A stretch of DNA of 64,000 bases from Pandoraea faecigallinarum (GTDB lineage Bacteria > Pseudomonadota > Gammaproteobacteria > Burkholderiales > Burkholderiaceae): assembly GCF_001029105.3 (NCBI RefSeq), contig NZ_CP011807.3:1240001-1304000 (forward strand), given 5' to 3'. The first letter of the stretch is position 1; every line of letters starts with the position of its first letter. Made by a program: the position numbers and the translations under genes. Below, one piece after another: positions 51,096 through 61,780 of this stretch. Below the pieces are notes generated by a model. It saw only the letters and a list, made by a program, of their open reading frames with translations, was not told where the DNA came from and did not search any database.

Positions 51096-52208
51096 ATGAC
51101 GCGCGCATTCAATTTTTCCGCCGGCCCGGCGGCACTGCCCGAGGAAGTGCTTCGACAGGCGGCCGACGAAATGCTCGACTGGCACGGATCCGGCATGGGC
51201 GTGATGGAGATGAGCCATCGCGGCCGTGAGTTCATGAGCATTCTGGCGCAGGCGCAAGCCGACCTGCGCGAGCTGCTCGCCGTGCCGGACAACTATCGCA
51301 TTCTCTTCATGCAGGGCGGCGCGCTTGCCGAGAACGCCATCATCCCGATGAACTTGCTGGGGGGCGAGCGGGGAGGGGAGCGTCGCACGGCGGACTATGT
51401 CGTGACCGGTTCGTGGTCCGTCAAATCGCAGAAGGAAGCGCGGAAGTACTGCGACGTCAATATTGCCGCCACGACCGAAACGGAACAGTTCACGCGAGTG
51501 CCGCAGGTCGCCGAATGGAAGTTGTCGAAGGACCCGGCGTACGTGCATATCTGCACGAACGAAACCATTCATGGCGTCGAGTATTTCTGGACGCCCGACA
51601 TGGCTGCTGCCGGTCTGCCTGACGTGCCGCTGGTTGCCGACGTCTCCTCGCACATCCTGTCGCGTCCGATGGACGTGTCGAAGTTCGGTGTGATGTACGG
51701 CGGTGCGCAAAAGAACATCGGACCGTCGGGGTTGACAGTGGTGATCGTGCGTGAGGATTTGCTGGGCCGTGCGCTGCCGTTCACGCCGAGTGCGTTCGAC
51801 TGGAAGACGGTCACCGACAACGATTCGATGTATAACACGCCGCCGACGTATGCGATTTATATCGCGGGTCTGGTGTTCCAGTGGCTCAAGCGCCGCGGCG
51901 GGCTGTCGGCGATGGAAGCGGTGAACAAGCAGAAGGCCGAGTTGCTGTACGGCTTCCTCGATGACAGCGACTTCTACCGCACGTCGGTCGCCCCGGACTG
52001 CCGCTCGCGAATGAACGTGCCGTTCTTCCTGAACGACGACGCACTGAACGAAACATTCCTGGCCGGCGCTCGCGAGCGCGGCCTGCTGCAACTCAAGGGC
52101 CACAAGTCCGTGGGAGGCATGCGCGCCTCGATCTACAACGCAATGCCGCTTGCCGGCGTCGAGGCACTGGTCGACTACCTGCGCGAATTCGAGCGCAGCC
52201 ACGGCTGA
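51096..52208 (+). CDS. serC: Phosphoserine aminotransferase
   Basis: 370 residues. Starts [20 protein letters not shown], with the helix end [18 protein letters not shown] and the PLP lysine in [14 protein letters not shown]. It makes 3-phosphoserine from phosphohydroxypyruvate in serine synthesis and also acts in pyridoxal phosphate synthesis. It leads the serC-pheA-tyrA-aroA run; pheA begins about 100 bases after its stop. Confidence 0.98.
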   Translation: MTRAFNFSAGPAALPEEVLRQAADEMLDWHGSGMGVMEMSHRGREFMSILAQAQADLRELLAVPDNYRILFMQGGALAENAIIPMNLLGGERGGERRTADYVVTGSWSVKSQKEARKYCDVNIAATTETEQFTRVPQVAEWKLSKDPAYVHICTNETIHGVEYFWTPDMAAAGLPDVPLVADVSSHILSRPMDVSKFGVMYGGAQKNIGPSGLTVVIVREDLLGRALPFTPSAFDWKTVTDNDSMYNTPPTYAIYIAGLVFQWLKRRGGLSAMEAVNKQKAELLYGFLDDSDFYRTSVAPDCRSRMNVPFFLNDDALNETFLAGARERGLLQLKGHKSVGGMRASIYNAMPLAGVEALVDYLREFERSHG

Positions 52209-52308
52209 CGAGCGCGAACTGGCGTCGCGACGGGCCTGTCCCGAATCCTCGAGGAGATCGCGCCGCGAATCGCCGATCATGTCACATCGCAAGAAGACAA
52301 AAAGCTCC

Positions 52309-53391
52309 ATGGAAGACGATCTGAACGCATCGCTGCGCCCATTGCGCGAGAAAATCGATGCAATCGACGCGCAACTGCTCAAGCTGCTCAATCAACGTGC
52401 GGCCATCGCCCTTGAAGTCGGCGAGGTCAAGAAGCGCTTCGGTGCGCCGGTGTTCCGGCCCGAGCGCGAATTGCAGGTCATTTCCCGACTGCAACAAGCC
52501 AACGACGGCCCTTTGTACGGCGACAATCTGGCGTCGATCTGGCGTGAAATCATGTCGGCCAGCCGTGCGCTGGAAAAAGTCATGACCGTCGCGTATCTCG
52601 GTCCGGCGGGCACGTACAGCGAGCAGGCCTCGCTGGCTTACTTTGGCCAAAGCGTGAAGGGCTTGCCGTGTCCCTCGCTCGACGAGGTATTCCGCGCCGT
52701 CGAGGCGGGGAGCGCCGATTTCGGCGTTGTACCGGTTGAGAACTCCACCGAAGGCGTTGTGTCCCGTACGCTGGACCTGCTGCTGCAAAGTCCCCTGACC
52801 ATTGGCGGCGAAGTGGCATTGCCGATTCACCACAACCTGATGTCACGCTCCGGCACGCTCGACGGCGTGACGCGAATCTGCTCGCACGCGCAGTCGCTTG
52901 CACAGTGTCAGCACTGGCTCACGGCGCACTTCCCCAATCTCGAACGCCAGGCCGTGTCGAGCAACGCCGAAGCCGCGCGCCTGGCGGCAGCCGATCCTGC
53001 CATCGCTGCCATCGCAGGGGAGTCTGCGGCGACTCAGTACGGCCTGCAAATCGCGTTCTCGCATGTACAGGACGACCCGCACAACCGCACACGCTTCGTT
53101 GTGATCGGCACGCAAGATCCGGCGCCCAGCGGCCGCGATCAGACGTCGCTGATCCTGTCGGTGCCGAATCGCGCCGGCGCCGTGGTCGCGTTGCTTGAGC
53201 CGTTGGCCAGCAATGGCGTATCGATGACGCGCTTCGAGTCGCGTCCGGCCAAGAGCGGCGCCTGGGAGTATTACTTCTACGTCGACTTCGAAGGCCACCG
53301 GGACGATCCGAACGTTGCAAAGGCCCTTGAGGCGCTTCGTCAGAACGCCGCCTACTGCAAGGTGCTCGGGTCCTACCCGCGCTCCGCCTGA
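52309..53391 (+). CDS. pheA: Bifunctional chorismate mutase/prephenate dehydratase (P-protein)
   Basis: 360 residues from the ATG at 52309 (an ATG at 52279 would add ten). Residues 1-85 form the AroQ chorismate mutase (LREKIDAIDAQLLKLLNQRA). The dehydratase domain follows (VAYLGPAGTYSEQASLAYFG, VPVENSTEGVVSRTLDLL, HNRTRFVVIG with the catalytic Thr-Arg-Phe), then a C-terminal ACT domain (SLILSVPNRAGAVVALLEPL, MTRFESRPAK) for phenylalanine feedback. In several relatives hisC follows pheA; here tyrA does. Confidence 0.97.
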   Translation: MEDDLNASLRPLREKIDAIDAQLLKLLNQRAAIALEVGEVKKRFGAPVFRPERELQVISRLQQANDGPLYGDNLASIWREIMSASRALEKVMTVAYLGPAGTYSEQASLAYFGQSVKGLPCPSLDEVFRAVEAGSADFGVVPVENSTEGVVSRTLDLLLQSPLTIGGEVALPIHHNLMSRSGTLDGVTRICSHAQSLAQCQHWLTAHFPNLERQAVSSNAEAARLAAADPAIAAIAGESAATQYGLQIAFSHVQDDPHNRTRFVVIGTQDPAPSGRDQTSLILSVPNRAGAVVALLEPLASNGVSMTRFESRPAKSGAWEYYFYVDFEGHRDDPNVAKALEALRQNAAYCKVLGSYPRSA

Positions 53392-53410
53392 CAAGCGGCG
53401 GTCAAACACC

Positions 53411-54283
53411 ATGAGTGTGAACAAACTCGTTATCTGCGGCGTCGGCCTGATCGGTGGCTCCCTCGCGCGTGCGCTCAAGGCGGCGGGCGCGGTAAAGGAG
53501 GTCGTGGGCGTGGGGCGCACGCAGGCGTCGCTCGTGCGCGCCTGCGAGCTTGGCGTGATCGACCGGGCTGCCACGTCGATGGCGGAAGCGCTCGCCGGGG
53601 CGGACATCGTCCTGCTTGCCGCGCCGGTCGCGCAGACGCCGGCGTTACTCGCTGCCATTCGTCCGCACGTTGGCGGACAAACCATCCTGACCGATGCGGG
53701 CAGTACGAAGACGGATGCCGTAGCAGCCGCCCGGGCCGCGCTTGGCGACGAGGTGTGGCGCTTTGTGCCGGGGCATCCGATTGCGGGTGCGGAATTGTCT
53801 GGTGTCGATGCCGCGAAGGCCGACCTGTATCGCGACCGCCGCGTCGTACTGTGCCCGCAGCAGGGCAATCGCAGCGACGATGTGGCGCGCGTGAGGGCGA
53901 TGTGGGAGGCGACAGGCGCTCGGGTCTCGGAGATGACCGAAACCCAGCATGATCGTGTGTTCGCTTCCGTGAGCCATTTGCCTCATGTGTTGTCATACGC
54001 ATTGATCGCACAGATTCTCGAGGCCCCGGATGCGGCATTGAAGTTCGGATTTGCCGGTGGCGGGTTTCGAGATTTCACGCGCATCGCGGCATCGAACCCG
54101 GAGATGTGGCGCGACATCTGCGTGGCAAACCGCGAGGCCCTGCTTGCCGAACTCGATGGCTACGTCGCCACGCTCGGCATGCTGCGTCAATTGATCGATG
54201 CCGGTGACGGCGCCGGTCTGGAGGCTGTGTTCGCTCGTACCAGTCAGGCGCGAACGGATTGGGCCAAGCAACAGGAAAAGTAA
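53411..54283 (+). CDS. tyrA: Prephenate dehydrogenase
   Basis: 290 residues from the ATG at 53411. The NAD-binding Rossmann motif VICGVGLIGGSLARALKAAG is at the N-terminus; ILTDAGSTKTDAV and FVPGHPIAGAELSGVDAA carry the catalytic His region; ETQHDRVFASVSHLPHVLSY continues the helical domain. No ACT or mutase domain is present. It makes 4-hydroxyphenylpyruvate for tyrosine. The stop is three bases before aroA. Confidence 0.95.
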   Translation: MSVNKLVICGVGLIGGSLARALKAAGAVKEVVGVGRTQASLVRACELGVIDRAATSMAEALAGADIVLLAAPVAQTPALLAAIRPHVGGQTILTDAGSTKTDAVAAARAALGDEVWRFVPGHPIAGAELSGVDAAKADLYRDRRVVLCPQQGNRSDDVARVRAMWEATGARVSEMTETQHDRVFASVSHLPHVLSYALIAQILEAPDAALKFGFAGGGFRDFTRIAASNPEMWRDICVANREALLAELDGYVATLGMLRQLIDAGDGAGLEAVFARTSQARTDWAKQQEK

Positions 54284-54286
54284 GGA

Positions 54287-55609
54287 ATGGAAACGCTCGA
54301 TCTCGGCCCGTACGGCCACGCCGAAGGCACGCTCCGACTGCCCGGCTCGAAAAGCATCTCGAACCGGGTGCTGCTGCTCGCTGCGCTCTCGCGCGGCACG
54401 ACGCGCGTGCGCGAACTGCTGGCGTCGGACGATACGCAGGTCATGCTCGACGCACTGGCGGTGCTCGGAGTCAAGTGCACGCAAGTCGGCGACTCGCGCG
54501 ACTTCATCGTCGAAGGTTGTGGCGGTGTATTTCCCGTAAAGGCGGCGAAGCTGTTCATGGGCAATGCCGGTACGGCGATCCGCCCGCTTACGGCCGCGCT
54601 GTCGTTGAGCCACGGGAATTACGAAGTCTCCGGCGTGGCGCGCATGCATGAGCGTCCCATCGGCGATCTGGTCGACGGCCTGCGCCAACTCGGTGCGCAA
54701 ATCGATTATCTCGGCAATGCCGGGTATCCGCCGCTCCACATCAAGCCCGCCGACGTGGCCGCACCGCTCGCGCCCATTCGCGTGCGTGGCGACGTGTCGA
54801 GCCAGTTTCTGACCGCACTGTTGCTGACGCTGCCGCTGCTGCCCTCTGCAACGGGCGAGATCGTCGTGGAAGTGGAAGGTGAACTGATTTCAAAGCCGTA
54901 CATCGACATTACGCTGCGACTGCTGCGCCGGTTCGGTATCGACGTGCAACAGGACGGCTGGTCGCGCTTCACGCTGCCGGCCGCCGGTGCGGATGGCGCC
55001 AGGTACCGCAGTCCAGGCGAGATCCGTGTGGAAGGCGACGCGTCGTCGGCCTCGTACTTTTTGGCGGCCGGCGCGATCGGGGGCGGTCCGATACGTGTGG
55101 AAGGGGTGGGGCGCGACAGCATTCAGGGCGACGTGCGCTTCGTCGACGCACTGGCTGCGATGGGCGCTCGGGTGAGGTGGTATGACGATGCCATTGAAGT
55201 GCACGGCGTCGATACGCCGAGCGGCAAGCTGCGTGCGCTGGACATGGACTTCAATCACATTCCCGACGCCGCGATGACCATCGCCGTCGCCGCGCTTTTC
55301 GCCGATGGGACGACCACACTGCGAAACGTGGCGAGCTGGCGGGTGAAGGAAACGGATCGACTCGCGGCCATGGCAATCGAGTTGCGTAAGGTCGGGGCAA
55401 CGGTGGAGGAGGGTGCGGATTATCTGCGCGTGACACCGCCCGCGGCGCTGACGCCAAATGCGGCCATCGACACCTACGACGATCACCGCATGGCGATGTG
55501 TTTCTCGTTGGTCAGTTTGGGCGGTGTGCCGGTGACGATCAACGATCCGAAATGCGTCGCAAAGACGTTCCCGACCTATTTCTCTGAATTTGTGCGCGTC
55601 GCGTCGTAA
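54287..55609 (+). CDS. aroA: 3-phosphoshikimate 1-carboxyvinyltransferase (EPSP synthase)
   Basis: 440 residues, a class I (glyphosate-sensitive type) enzyme by [17 protein letters not shown] and [35 protein letters not shown] and [11 protein letters not shown]-like sequence ([14 protein letters not shown]) carry further active-site residues. It condenses shikimate-3-phosphate with PEP. It ends the serC-pheA-tyrA-aroA run, interrupted from cmk by an opposite-strand transporter gene. Confidence 0.98.
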   Translation: METLDLGPYGHAEGTLRLPGSKSISNRVLLLAALSRGTTRVRELLASDDTQVMLDALAVLGVKCTQVGDSRDFIVEGCGGVFPVKAAKLFMGNAGTAIRPLTAALSLSHGNYEVSGVARMHERPIGDLVDGLRQLGAQIDYLGNAGYPPLHIKPADVAAPLAPIRVRGDVSSQFLTALLLTLPLLPSATGEIVVEVEGELISKPYIDITLRLLRRFGIDVQQDGWSRFTLPAAGADGARYRSPGEIRVEGDASSASYFLAAGAIGGGPIRVEGVGRDSIQGDVRFVDALAAMGARVRWYDDAIEVHGVDTPSGKLRALDMDFNHIPDAAMTIAVAALFADGTTTLRNVASWRVKETDRLAAMAIELRKVGATVEEGADYLRVTPPAALTPNAAIDTYDDHRMAMCFSLVSLGGVPVTINDPKCVAKTFPTYFSEFVRVAS

Positions 55610-55716
55610 TCGACGGATGTGACCGGCCCGGGCTCATGGGGCCGGGCTCATATCGTCCGCCTCGGCGACGGTGGGGGCTCCGGGCGCCATCGCGCTATCG
55701 TTTTCGGGTCATGGCA

Positions 55717-57042
55717 TTAGCGCTGAGCGGTCATCGTTTGCCAGAGCAGTACACCGTTGAGTACGACGATGGCGGCGGCAATGCCCCATGCCGCGGCGAG
55801 CCATGTTCCTCGCACGCGCCATTGGCCCATGAGTTTCGCGTCGCTGGCAAAACGGACTAGCGGAATCACGGCGAACGGTAATTGCAGACTCAGCACAACC
55901 TGACTGAACACGAGCAAATGCGTGGTTTGCGCCTCGCCGCCGTGGCCAACGATCAGCAGCGCGGGAATCAACGCCAGTCCACGTGTGAACAGGGCGCGTT
56001 GCCACGGCTTCATGCGCAGGTTCAGAAATCCCTCCATCGTGACCTGGCCCGCCAGCGTAGCAGTCACCGTCGAATTCAGCCCGCAGGCGAGCAGCGCGAC
56101 TGCGAACATGATGCTCGCCCATTGATTGCCCAGCAGCGGAGCGAGCAGCTTGTGTGCGTCGCCAAGAGATTCCACCGAAGTGTTTCCGCTCGCGTGAAAC
56201 ACGGCGGCGGCGAGAGTCAGCAGGGCGGCGTTGATGAGGAACGCAAAGCCGAGCGACAGGGTGGTATCCCACTGTGTCGTGCGCAGCGCCCGGTGCATCG
56301 CAGCGGGTGTCCGTTCCGGCATCGCTTCACCGCGCGCGCGAAGCAGCGCCGAATGAAGATAGAGGTTGTGAGGCATGACCGTCGCGCCGAGAATGCCGAC
56401 CGCCAGCCACAACATGCCGGCTTGGGCAACGATTTCACTGCGCGGGCGCAGACCGGACACGGCGGCACCCCAATCCGGATTGGCCAGAGCGAGCTGCGCG
56501 GCGAAGCATCCTGCCGTCAGGAGGATCAAGGCGGCGACGGTACCCTCCAGGCGTCGCTGCCCGAAACCCTGCAGGCTCAGCATGGCAAAGGCGAGGGCGC
56601 CGGCAAGTACGATGCCCACCGGCAGTGACAGGCCGAAAAGCAATTGCAGGGCGACCGCGCTGCCGATGATCTCGGCAAGGTCGCAGGCGATGATGGCCAC
56701 CTCGCAAAGCCCCCATAACGCCACCGAAATGCGACGGCTATACTGGGTACGTGAGAGTTGAGCGAGATCGCGTCCCGTTATCAGGCCCACGCGCGCCGCC
56801 AGCCATTGCAGCAACAACGCCATGACGCTCGAGAGCAACACGACGCTCAGTAGCGTGTAGCCATAGCGGGCCCCGCCGGCAATCGCCGTGGCCCAGTTTC
56901 CCGGATCCATGTAGCCGACGGCGATGAGCGTGCCCGCTCCGGCGAACCCCATCCACCGCTGCGCGCGGCGTGGCGTCGGGCTTTGCGGATTGGGAGGTGG
57001 CACCCATTCGGGGCCGGTTAAGGGATAATCGCGGCTTTGCAT
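55717..57042 (-). CDS. mntH: NRAMP-family divalent metal (Mn2+/Fe2+) transporter
   Basis: 441 residues from the ATG at 57042; an ATG at 57081 would add 13 but has no ribosome site. About 11 membrane segments. The metal-binding motif GYMDPGNWATAI in the first segment and GATVMPHNLYLHSALL in the sixth are the NRAMP signatures (Asp, Asn and the His of MPH). It imports Mn2+ or Fe2+ with protons. A GATAATCATTATC box upstream suggests Fur or Mur control. It sits opposite in direction between aroA and cmk, which adjoin in many relatives. Confidence 0.95.
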   Translation of the reverse strand: MQSRDYPLTGPEWVPPPNPQSPTPRRAQRWMGFAGAGTLIAVGYMDPGNWATAIAGGARYGYTLLSVVLLSSVMALLLQWLAARVGLITGRDLAQLSRTQYSRRISVALWGLCEVAIIACDLAEIIGSAVALQLLFGLSLPVGIVLAGALAFAMLSLQGFGQRRLEGTVAALILLTAGCFAAQLALANPDWGAAVSGLRPRSEIVAQAGMLWLAVGILGATVMPHNLYLHSALLRARGEAMPERTPAAMHRALRTTQWDTTLSLGFAFLINAALLTLAAAVFHASGNTSVESLGDAHKLLAPLLGNQWASIMFAVALLACGLNSTVTATLAGQVTMEGFLNLRMKPWQRALFTRGLALIPALLIVGHGGEAQTTHLLVFSQVVLSLQLPFAVIPLVRFASDAKLMGQWRVRGTWLAAAWGIAAAIVVLNGVLLWQTMTAQR

Positions 57043-57098
57043 GGCAGTCACATTTTCCGGCGGCACAAATAGCGTATACATAGCGCATACATCTAAAT

Positions 57099-57111
57099 GA
57101 TAATCATTATC
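57099..57111. promoter_or_regulatory. Fur/Mur-type box
   Basis: GATAATCATTATC, within AAATGATAATCATTATCGTTT, is a near-perfect match to the Fur box core. It lies 57 bases upstream of the mntH start and 27 bases before the first cmk ATG, so it could affect both divergent genes. Confidence 0.8.
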
Positions 57112-57137
57112 GTTTATATGGGAAGTTTTATTTTTTC

Positions 57138-57860
57138 ATGTGTTGGATAGACAGAGACGAAGGAATGCCTGATTTGACGGTGGTGGACGACTCGATTCCA
57201 GTCATTACGGTGGATGGCCCGACAGCCTCCGGCAAAGGTACGGTGGCACACCGTGTGGCCGACGAACTGGGCTTTCATTATCTCGACAGCGGGGCCCTTT
57301 ACCGTCTGACTGCGCTGGCGAGTGCCCGGCACGGGATCGACCCTGACGATGTGGGGGCGCTGGCTGTGCTGGCCGAGACGTTGGATGTCCGTTTCCGCGA
57401 TCAGCGCGTCTGGCTGGCGGGCGAGGACGTGACCGACGCCATTCGCGCCGAAGCCATTGGCAACCGCGCCTCGACGATTGCCGTGCACAAAGCGGTCCGC
57501 CAGGCCCTCGTGGCGCTCCAGCGCGGCTTCAAGACCGCGCCGGGACTGGTTGCGGACGGCCGTGACATGGGGACGGTGATCTTCCCGGAAGCCGATTTGA
57601 AGGTGTTTTTGACCGCATCGCCGCAGGCGCGTGCCGAGAGGCGGTATAAGCAATTGATAGAAAAAGGATTTTCTGCTAACATTGACAGTCTCATGCTTGA
57701 TCTTGAGGCGCGCGATGCGCGGGATCGTACCCGCGCCGAGGCGCCGCTAAGGCCGGCAGAGGGTGCGCGGGTACTCGACACATCGGGGCTCAACGTCGAT
57801 CAGGCGGTGGCTCAGGTGCTCGAATGGTTCGCGCAAGTGCAGTACCCGCAAGGCGCCTGA
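57138..57860 (+). CDS. cmk: Cytidylate kinase
   Basis: 240 residues from the ATG at 57138 (GGGAAG 12 bases upstream); an ATG at 57165 would give 231 and has AAGGA too close to it. The P-loop [33 protein letters not shown] and [20 protein letters not shown] are typical of Cmk. It phosphorylates CMP and dCMP. With mntH inserted upstream it must use its own promoter, shared with the Fur-box region. rpsA follows 112 bases on. Confidence 0.96.
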   Translation: MCWIDRDEGMPDLTVVDDSIPVITVDGPTASGKGTVAHRVADELGFHYLDSGALYRLTALASARHGIDPDDVGALAVLAETLDVRFRDQRVWLAGEDVTDAIRAEAIGNRASTIAVHKAVRQALVALQRGFKTAPGLVADGRDMGTVIFPEADLKVFLTASPQARAERRYKQLIEKGFSANIDSLMLDLEARDARDRTRAEAPLRPAEGARVLDTSGLNVDQAVAQVLEWFAQVQYPQGA

Positions 57861-57972
57861 CCGGATGTTTCATGCAGTCATTCGGTGTGGCTTTGTTTAA
57901 CCTTTAACCCAACCGTTGCACGTTATCGTCAGCCCCCTCGGGAGATGGACGTCAGCGGCGTAATCCACTTTT

Positions 57973-59676
57973 ATGTCCGACCTGCAAACCTCGACCAACG
58001 AATCTTTCGCGGCGCTTTTCGAAGAGTCGCTCTCCCGTCAAGACATGCGTGCTGGTGAAGTCATCAGCGCTGAAGTCGTTCGGGTTGACCACAACTTCGT
58101 GGTCGTCAACGCCGGCCTCAAGTCCGAAGCGTACATCCCCATCGAAGAATTCCTGAATGATCAGGGCGAGGTCGAAGTTCAGGCCGGCGATTTCGTTTCC
58201 GTGGCGATCGACGCCCTGGAAAACGGCTACGGCGACACCGTGCTGTCGCGCGACAAGGCCAAGCGTCTGGCTTCGTGGCTGCAACTGGAAAAGGCCCTCG
58301 AATCGGGCGACCTCGTGACCGGTACGATCACCGGCAAGGTCAAGGGCGGCCTGACCGTGATGGTCAACGGCATCCGCGCATTCCTGCCGGGTTCGCTGGT
58401 TGACACGCGTCCGGTCAAGGACACGACCCCGTACGAAGGCAAGACCCTCGAATTCAAGGTGATCAAGCTCGATCGCAAGCGCAACAACGTCGTGCTGTCG
58501 CGCCGTGCCGTGATCGAAGCCACCCAGGGTGAAGAGCGCGCCAAGCTGCTCGAAACGCTCAAGGAAGGTGCGATCGTCAAGGGCGTGGTCAAGAACATCA
58601 CCGACTACGGCGCGTTCGTCGACCTCGGCGGTATCGATGGCCTGCTGCACATCACCGACATCGCATGGCGTCGTGTGCGTCACCCGAGCGAAGTGCTGTC
58701 GGTTGGCCAGGAAGTCACCGCCAAGATTCTCAAGTTCGACCAGGAGAAGGGTCGTGTCTCGCTGGGTGTCAAGCAGCTCGGCGAAGATCCGTGGGAAGGC
58801 ATCGCACGCCGCTACCCGCAAGGCACGCGCCTGTTCGGCAAGGTCACCAACATCACCGACTACGGCGCATTCGTCGAAGTGGAATCGGGCATCGAAGGCC
58901 TGGTTCACGTGTCGGAAATGGATTGGACCAACAAGAACGTTGCGCCGACCAAGGTTGTCCAGCTGGGCGACGAAGTCGAAGTCATGGTGCTCGAGATCGA
59001 CGAAGACCGTCGTCGTATCAGCCTCGGCATGAAGCAGTGCAAGCCGAACCCGTGGGATGACTTCTCGCGCAACTTCAAGAAGGGCGACAAGATCAAGGGC
59101 GCAATCAAGTCGATCACCGACTTCGGCGTGTTCATCGGTCTGCCGGGTGGCATCGACGGCCTGGTCCACCTGTCGGACCTGTCGTGGAGCGAAGCCGGCG
59201 AAGAAGCCGTGCGCAAGTACAAGAAGGGCGACGAAGTCGAGGCCGTGGTTCTGGGCATCGACGTCGAGAAGGAACGCATCTCGCTGGGTATCAAGCAGCT
59301 CGAAGGCGACCCGTTCAACACCTTCGTGGCAATCCACGACAAGGGCTCGATCGTTGACGGCACCATCAAGGCCGTTGACCCGAAGGGTGCTGTCGTGTCG
59401 CTGGGCGATGACGTTGAAGGCTACCTGCGCGCTTCGGAAATCTCGCACGACCGTGTGGAAGATGCCCGTAACGTGCTGAAGGAAGGCGAAGCCGTCAACG
59501 CAATGATCGTCAACATCGATCGCAAGTCGCGCAACATCAACCTGTCGATCAAGGCCAAGGATTCGGCTGAACAACAGGAAGCGATGAGCAAGATGTCGTC
59601 GGATAGCTCGGCAGCGAGCGGCACCACGAACCTCGGTGCCCTGCTCAAGGCCAAGCTGGACAGCCAGAATCAGTAA
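57973..59676 (+). CDS. rpsA: 30S ribosomal protein S1
   Basis: 567 residues with six S1 RNA-binding repeats, recognisable by recurring G-A-F/V-V motifs such as [40 protein letters not shown] and [20 protein letters not shown], each followed by LHIxDxxW-type ends. S1 brings mRNA to the 30S subunit. The cmk-rpsA-ihfB order is conserved in proteobacteria. Codon use is strongly biased, as expected for high expression. Confidence 0.99.
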   Translation: MSDLQTSTNESFAALFEESLSRQDMRAGEVISAEVVRVDHNFVVVNAGLKSEAYIPIEEFLNDQGEVEVQAGDFVSVAIDALENGYGDTVLSRDKAKRLASWLQLEKALESGDLVTGTITGKVKGGLTVMVNGIRAFLPGSLVDTRPVKDTTPYEGKTLEFKVIKLDRKRNNVVLSRRAVIEATQGEERAKLLETLKEGAIVKGVVKNITDYGAFVDLGGIDGLLHITDIAWRRVRHPSEVLSVGQEVTAKILKFDQEKGRVSLGVKQLGEDPWEGIARRYPQGTRLFGKVTNITDYGAFVEVESGIEGLVHVSEMDWTNKNVAPTKVVQLGDEVEVMVLEIDEDRRRISLGMKQCKPNPWDDFSRNFKKGDKIKGAIKSITDFGVFIGLPGGIDGLVHLSDLSWSEAGEEAVRKYKKGDEVEAVVLGIDVEKERISLGIKQLEGDPFNTFVAIHDKGSIVDGTIKAVDPKGAVVSLGDDVEGYLRASEISHDRVEDARNVLKEGEAVNAMIVNIDRKSRNINLSIKAKDSAEQQEAMSKMSSDSSAASGTTNLGALLKAKLDSQNQ

Positions 59677-59688
59677 GGTCCAAGGCCT

Positions 59689-59982
59689 ATGACCAAGTCT
59701 GAATTGGTCAACCAGTTGGCGGCGCGGTTTCCCCAGTTGGTGCTCAAGGATGCCGATTTCGCGGTGAAGACGATTCTCGACGCGATGGCCGATGCGCTTG
59801 CGCGCGGTCATCGAATCGAAATCCGCGGCTTTGGCAGCTTCGGGCTCAACCGTCGGCCTCCGCGCGTCGGCCGTAACCCTAAGTCGGGCGAGAAAGTGAT
59901 GGTGCCGGAGAAATTCGTACCGCACTTCAAGCCAGGCAAGGAGTTGCGAGAGCGGGTTGATCACAAGGCGTCGGACCAATAA
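59689..59982 (+). CDS. ihfB: Integration host factor beta subunit
   Basis: 97 residues. [20 protein letters not shown] at the start, then [25 protein letters not shown] with the DNA-intercalating Pro of the beta arm, and a [14 protein letters not shown] end. It pairs with IhfA to bend DNA. It follows rpsA by 12 bases and is followed by a strong terminator. Confidence 0.98.
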   Translation: MTKSELVNQLAARFPQLVLKDADFAVKTILDAMADALARGHRIEIRGFGSFGLNRRPPRVGRNPKSGEKVMVPEKFVPHFKPGKELRERVDHKASDQ

Positions 59983-60008
59983 GGCCCTTTGGGATCTACT
60001 ACGCAAGA

Positions 60009-60031
60009 AAAGCGCCTTCGGGCGCTTTTTT
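60009..60031 (+). terminator. Rho-independent terminator after ihfB
   Basis: AAAGCGCC-TTCG-GGCGCTTT followed by a T run ending at 60031; UUCG tetraloop. Confidence 0.95.
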
Positions 60032-60229
60032 GTCTCTGATGCCCGGCAACGGACCGCACGTGCGGGCAATTGCCGGAAATGTGAAGCCCTTTGCAGGAAC
60101 GACGCCTCACAGAGCACATCGGGTACAATACGCCCACGTGCCGGCCCGGCGCGTCGGGGGCTCCGGTGTTCCATGCGGGCGGCCCAAGTCGCAAAACATA
60201 CGGCAATCCTGCCGCAGGAGCCTTTCGGC

Positions 60230-60523
60230 ATGAAGCTGATTGTTTGGATCGTTCGTCTGATCGTATTCGTGGTGTTGCTGTGTCTCGCGCTCGCCAACAC
60301 CGGCGAGGTCACGTTGAACCTGTTCCTGGGACATACGTGGACGGCGCCGCTCATCATGATCGGCCTGGCGTTTTTTGTGGTCGGCGGCGTCATTGGCGTA
60401 CTCGCCACGTTGCCGAGCCTGATGCGGCAGCGCCTTGAGTTGCGTCGCGCGCGACGCGATCTGGCGCGCGCCCAGCGTGACCCCGAGGCGAGCGATCAGC
60501 CGCCGATGCTGCCGCCGGTCTGA
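60230..60523 (+). CDS. lapA: LapA-domain (DUF1049) membrane protein
   Basis: 97 residues from the ATG at 60230, preceded by CAGGAG. Two membrane segments (IVWIVRLIVFVVLLCLALAN and LIMIGLAFFVVGGVIGVLAT) followed by a basic cytoplasmic coiled-coil tail (RQRLELRRARRDLARAQRD). LapA partners with LapB in control of LPS synthesis through LpxC turnover in E. coli. A TACAAT box at 60124-60129 may be its -10. Confidence 0.92.
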   Translation: MKLIVWIVRLIVFVVLLCLALANTGEVTLNLFLGHTWTAPLIMIGLAFFVVGGVIGVLATLPSLMRQRLELRRARRDLARAQRDPEASDQPPMLPPV

Positions 60524-60583
60524 CGCGGCGCCGCGCACGACACTCGCCATCTTCATCGACTGTTTCAACGACAACACGCATTC

Positions 60584-61759
60584 ATGGAATTCGAGGTCTG
60601 GTGGCTTCTTGCCATCCCCGTGATCTTCGGCTGTGGCTGGGTGGCTGCGCGACTGGATTTGCGCAGCCTGCTCTCGGAGAGCCGCAATCTGCCGGCATCC
60701 TATTTCCGCGGTCTGAATTTCCTGCTGAACGAACAGCCGGACAAGGCCATCGACGCCTTTATCGAAGTCGCCAAGCTCGACCCCGAAACGACCGAGTTGC
60801 ACTTCGCGCTCGGCAGTCTGTTTCGCCGTCGCGGCGAGACGGAGCGAGCCATTCGCGTGCATCAGAATCTGCTTTCGCGCGACGATCTCCCGCAAGCCGA
60901 TCAAGAGCATGCACTCTATGAACTCGGTCACGACTTTCTCAAGGCCGGATTGCTCGACCGCGCGGAAGACGCCTTCAGCCGCCTGCATACCGGTGCTTAT
61001 GCGAAGGCGGCGCAGCACGCGAAGCTGACCATTTATCAGATCGAGAAGGAGTGGCGCAAGGCGCTCGCGGAGGCCGAAACGCTGAGCGATCTCGACCCGG
61101 CGGTCTCGTATCGCAAAGAGATCGCCCAGTTCCATTGCGAACTGGCGCAGGAAGCCCTGCAACGTAAGGATGTCGAAGCGGTGGGCCACGAGCTGGACGC
61201 CGCACTGGCAGTCAATCCGGCCAATGTGCGCGCACCGCTGTTGCGTGGCGACATGCTGCTCGCCGCCGGCGACGCCGAAGGGGCACTACGCGTGCTGCGC
61301 ACGATCGAAGCGCAAAATCCGATGTATCTCGGTTTGGCCGCCAAGCGCGTCATGAAGGCGTATGAGGCGCTTGGCCGGGCATCGGAAGGGGTGACGATGT
61401 TGCGCGACGCGTTGCGCAAGAATCCGTCGGACGATCTGCTGGAAATCGTCTACGAGAAGACCCTCTCGCTCGAAGGGCCGGAAGCGGCGCTTCAGTTGAT
61501 GCGCGAGCAGATGCACCGCGCGCCGAGCGCACCGGGCATGGCGCGCCTGCTCGAAGCGCATGCCGCAACGGCGCATGGCGACACGCAGTCGGATCTGCAA
61601 CTCATGGGCAAGCTCATCACGCAGCGGACCAAGTCGTTGCCACGCTATGTCTGCGATCAATGTGGCTTTCGCGCACGACTTTTCTACTGGCAGTGCCCCG
61701 GCTGTAACGGCTGGGAGACGTACACGCCGCGCCGCGCCGATGTGCCGGCAGCAACATAA
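60584..61759 (+). CDS. lapB: LPS assembly protein LapB (YciM)
   Basis: 391 residues. One N-terminal membrane anchor (WWLLAIPVIFGCGWVAARLD), then a series of tetratricopeptide repeats and a C-terminal rubredoxin-like zinc site with two Cys pairs (VCDQCGF and WQCPGCNGW). LapB links FtsH to LpxC degradation and balances LPS with phospholipid. It follows lapA by 60 bases, and is followed by ugd. Confidence 0.96.
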   Translation: MEFEVWWLLAIPVIFGCGWVAARLDLRSLLSESRNLPASYFRGLNFLLNEQPDKAIDAFIEVAKLDPETTELHFALGSLFRRRGETERAIRVHQNLLSRDDLPQADQEHALYELGHDFLKAGLLDRAEDAFSRLHTGAYAKAAQHAKLTIYQIEKEWRKALAEAETLSDLDPAVSYRKEIAQFHCELAQEALQRKDVEAVGHELDAALAVNPANVRAPLLRGDMLLAAGDAEGALRVLRTIEAQNPMYLGLAAKRVMKAYEALGRASEGVTMLRDALRKNPSDDLLEIVYEKTLSLEGPEAALQLMREQMHRAPSAPGMARLLEAHAATAHGDTQSDLQLMGKLITQRTKSLPRYVCDQCGFRARLFYWQCPGCNGWETYTPRRADVPAAT

Positions 61760-61780
61760 GTTTCATAACATCGCAAAATC

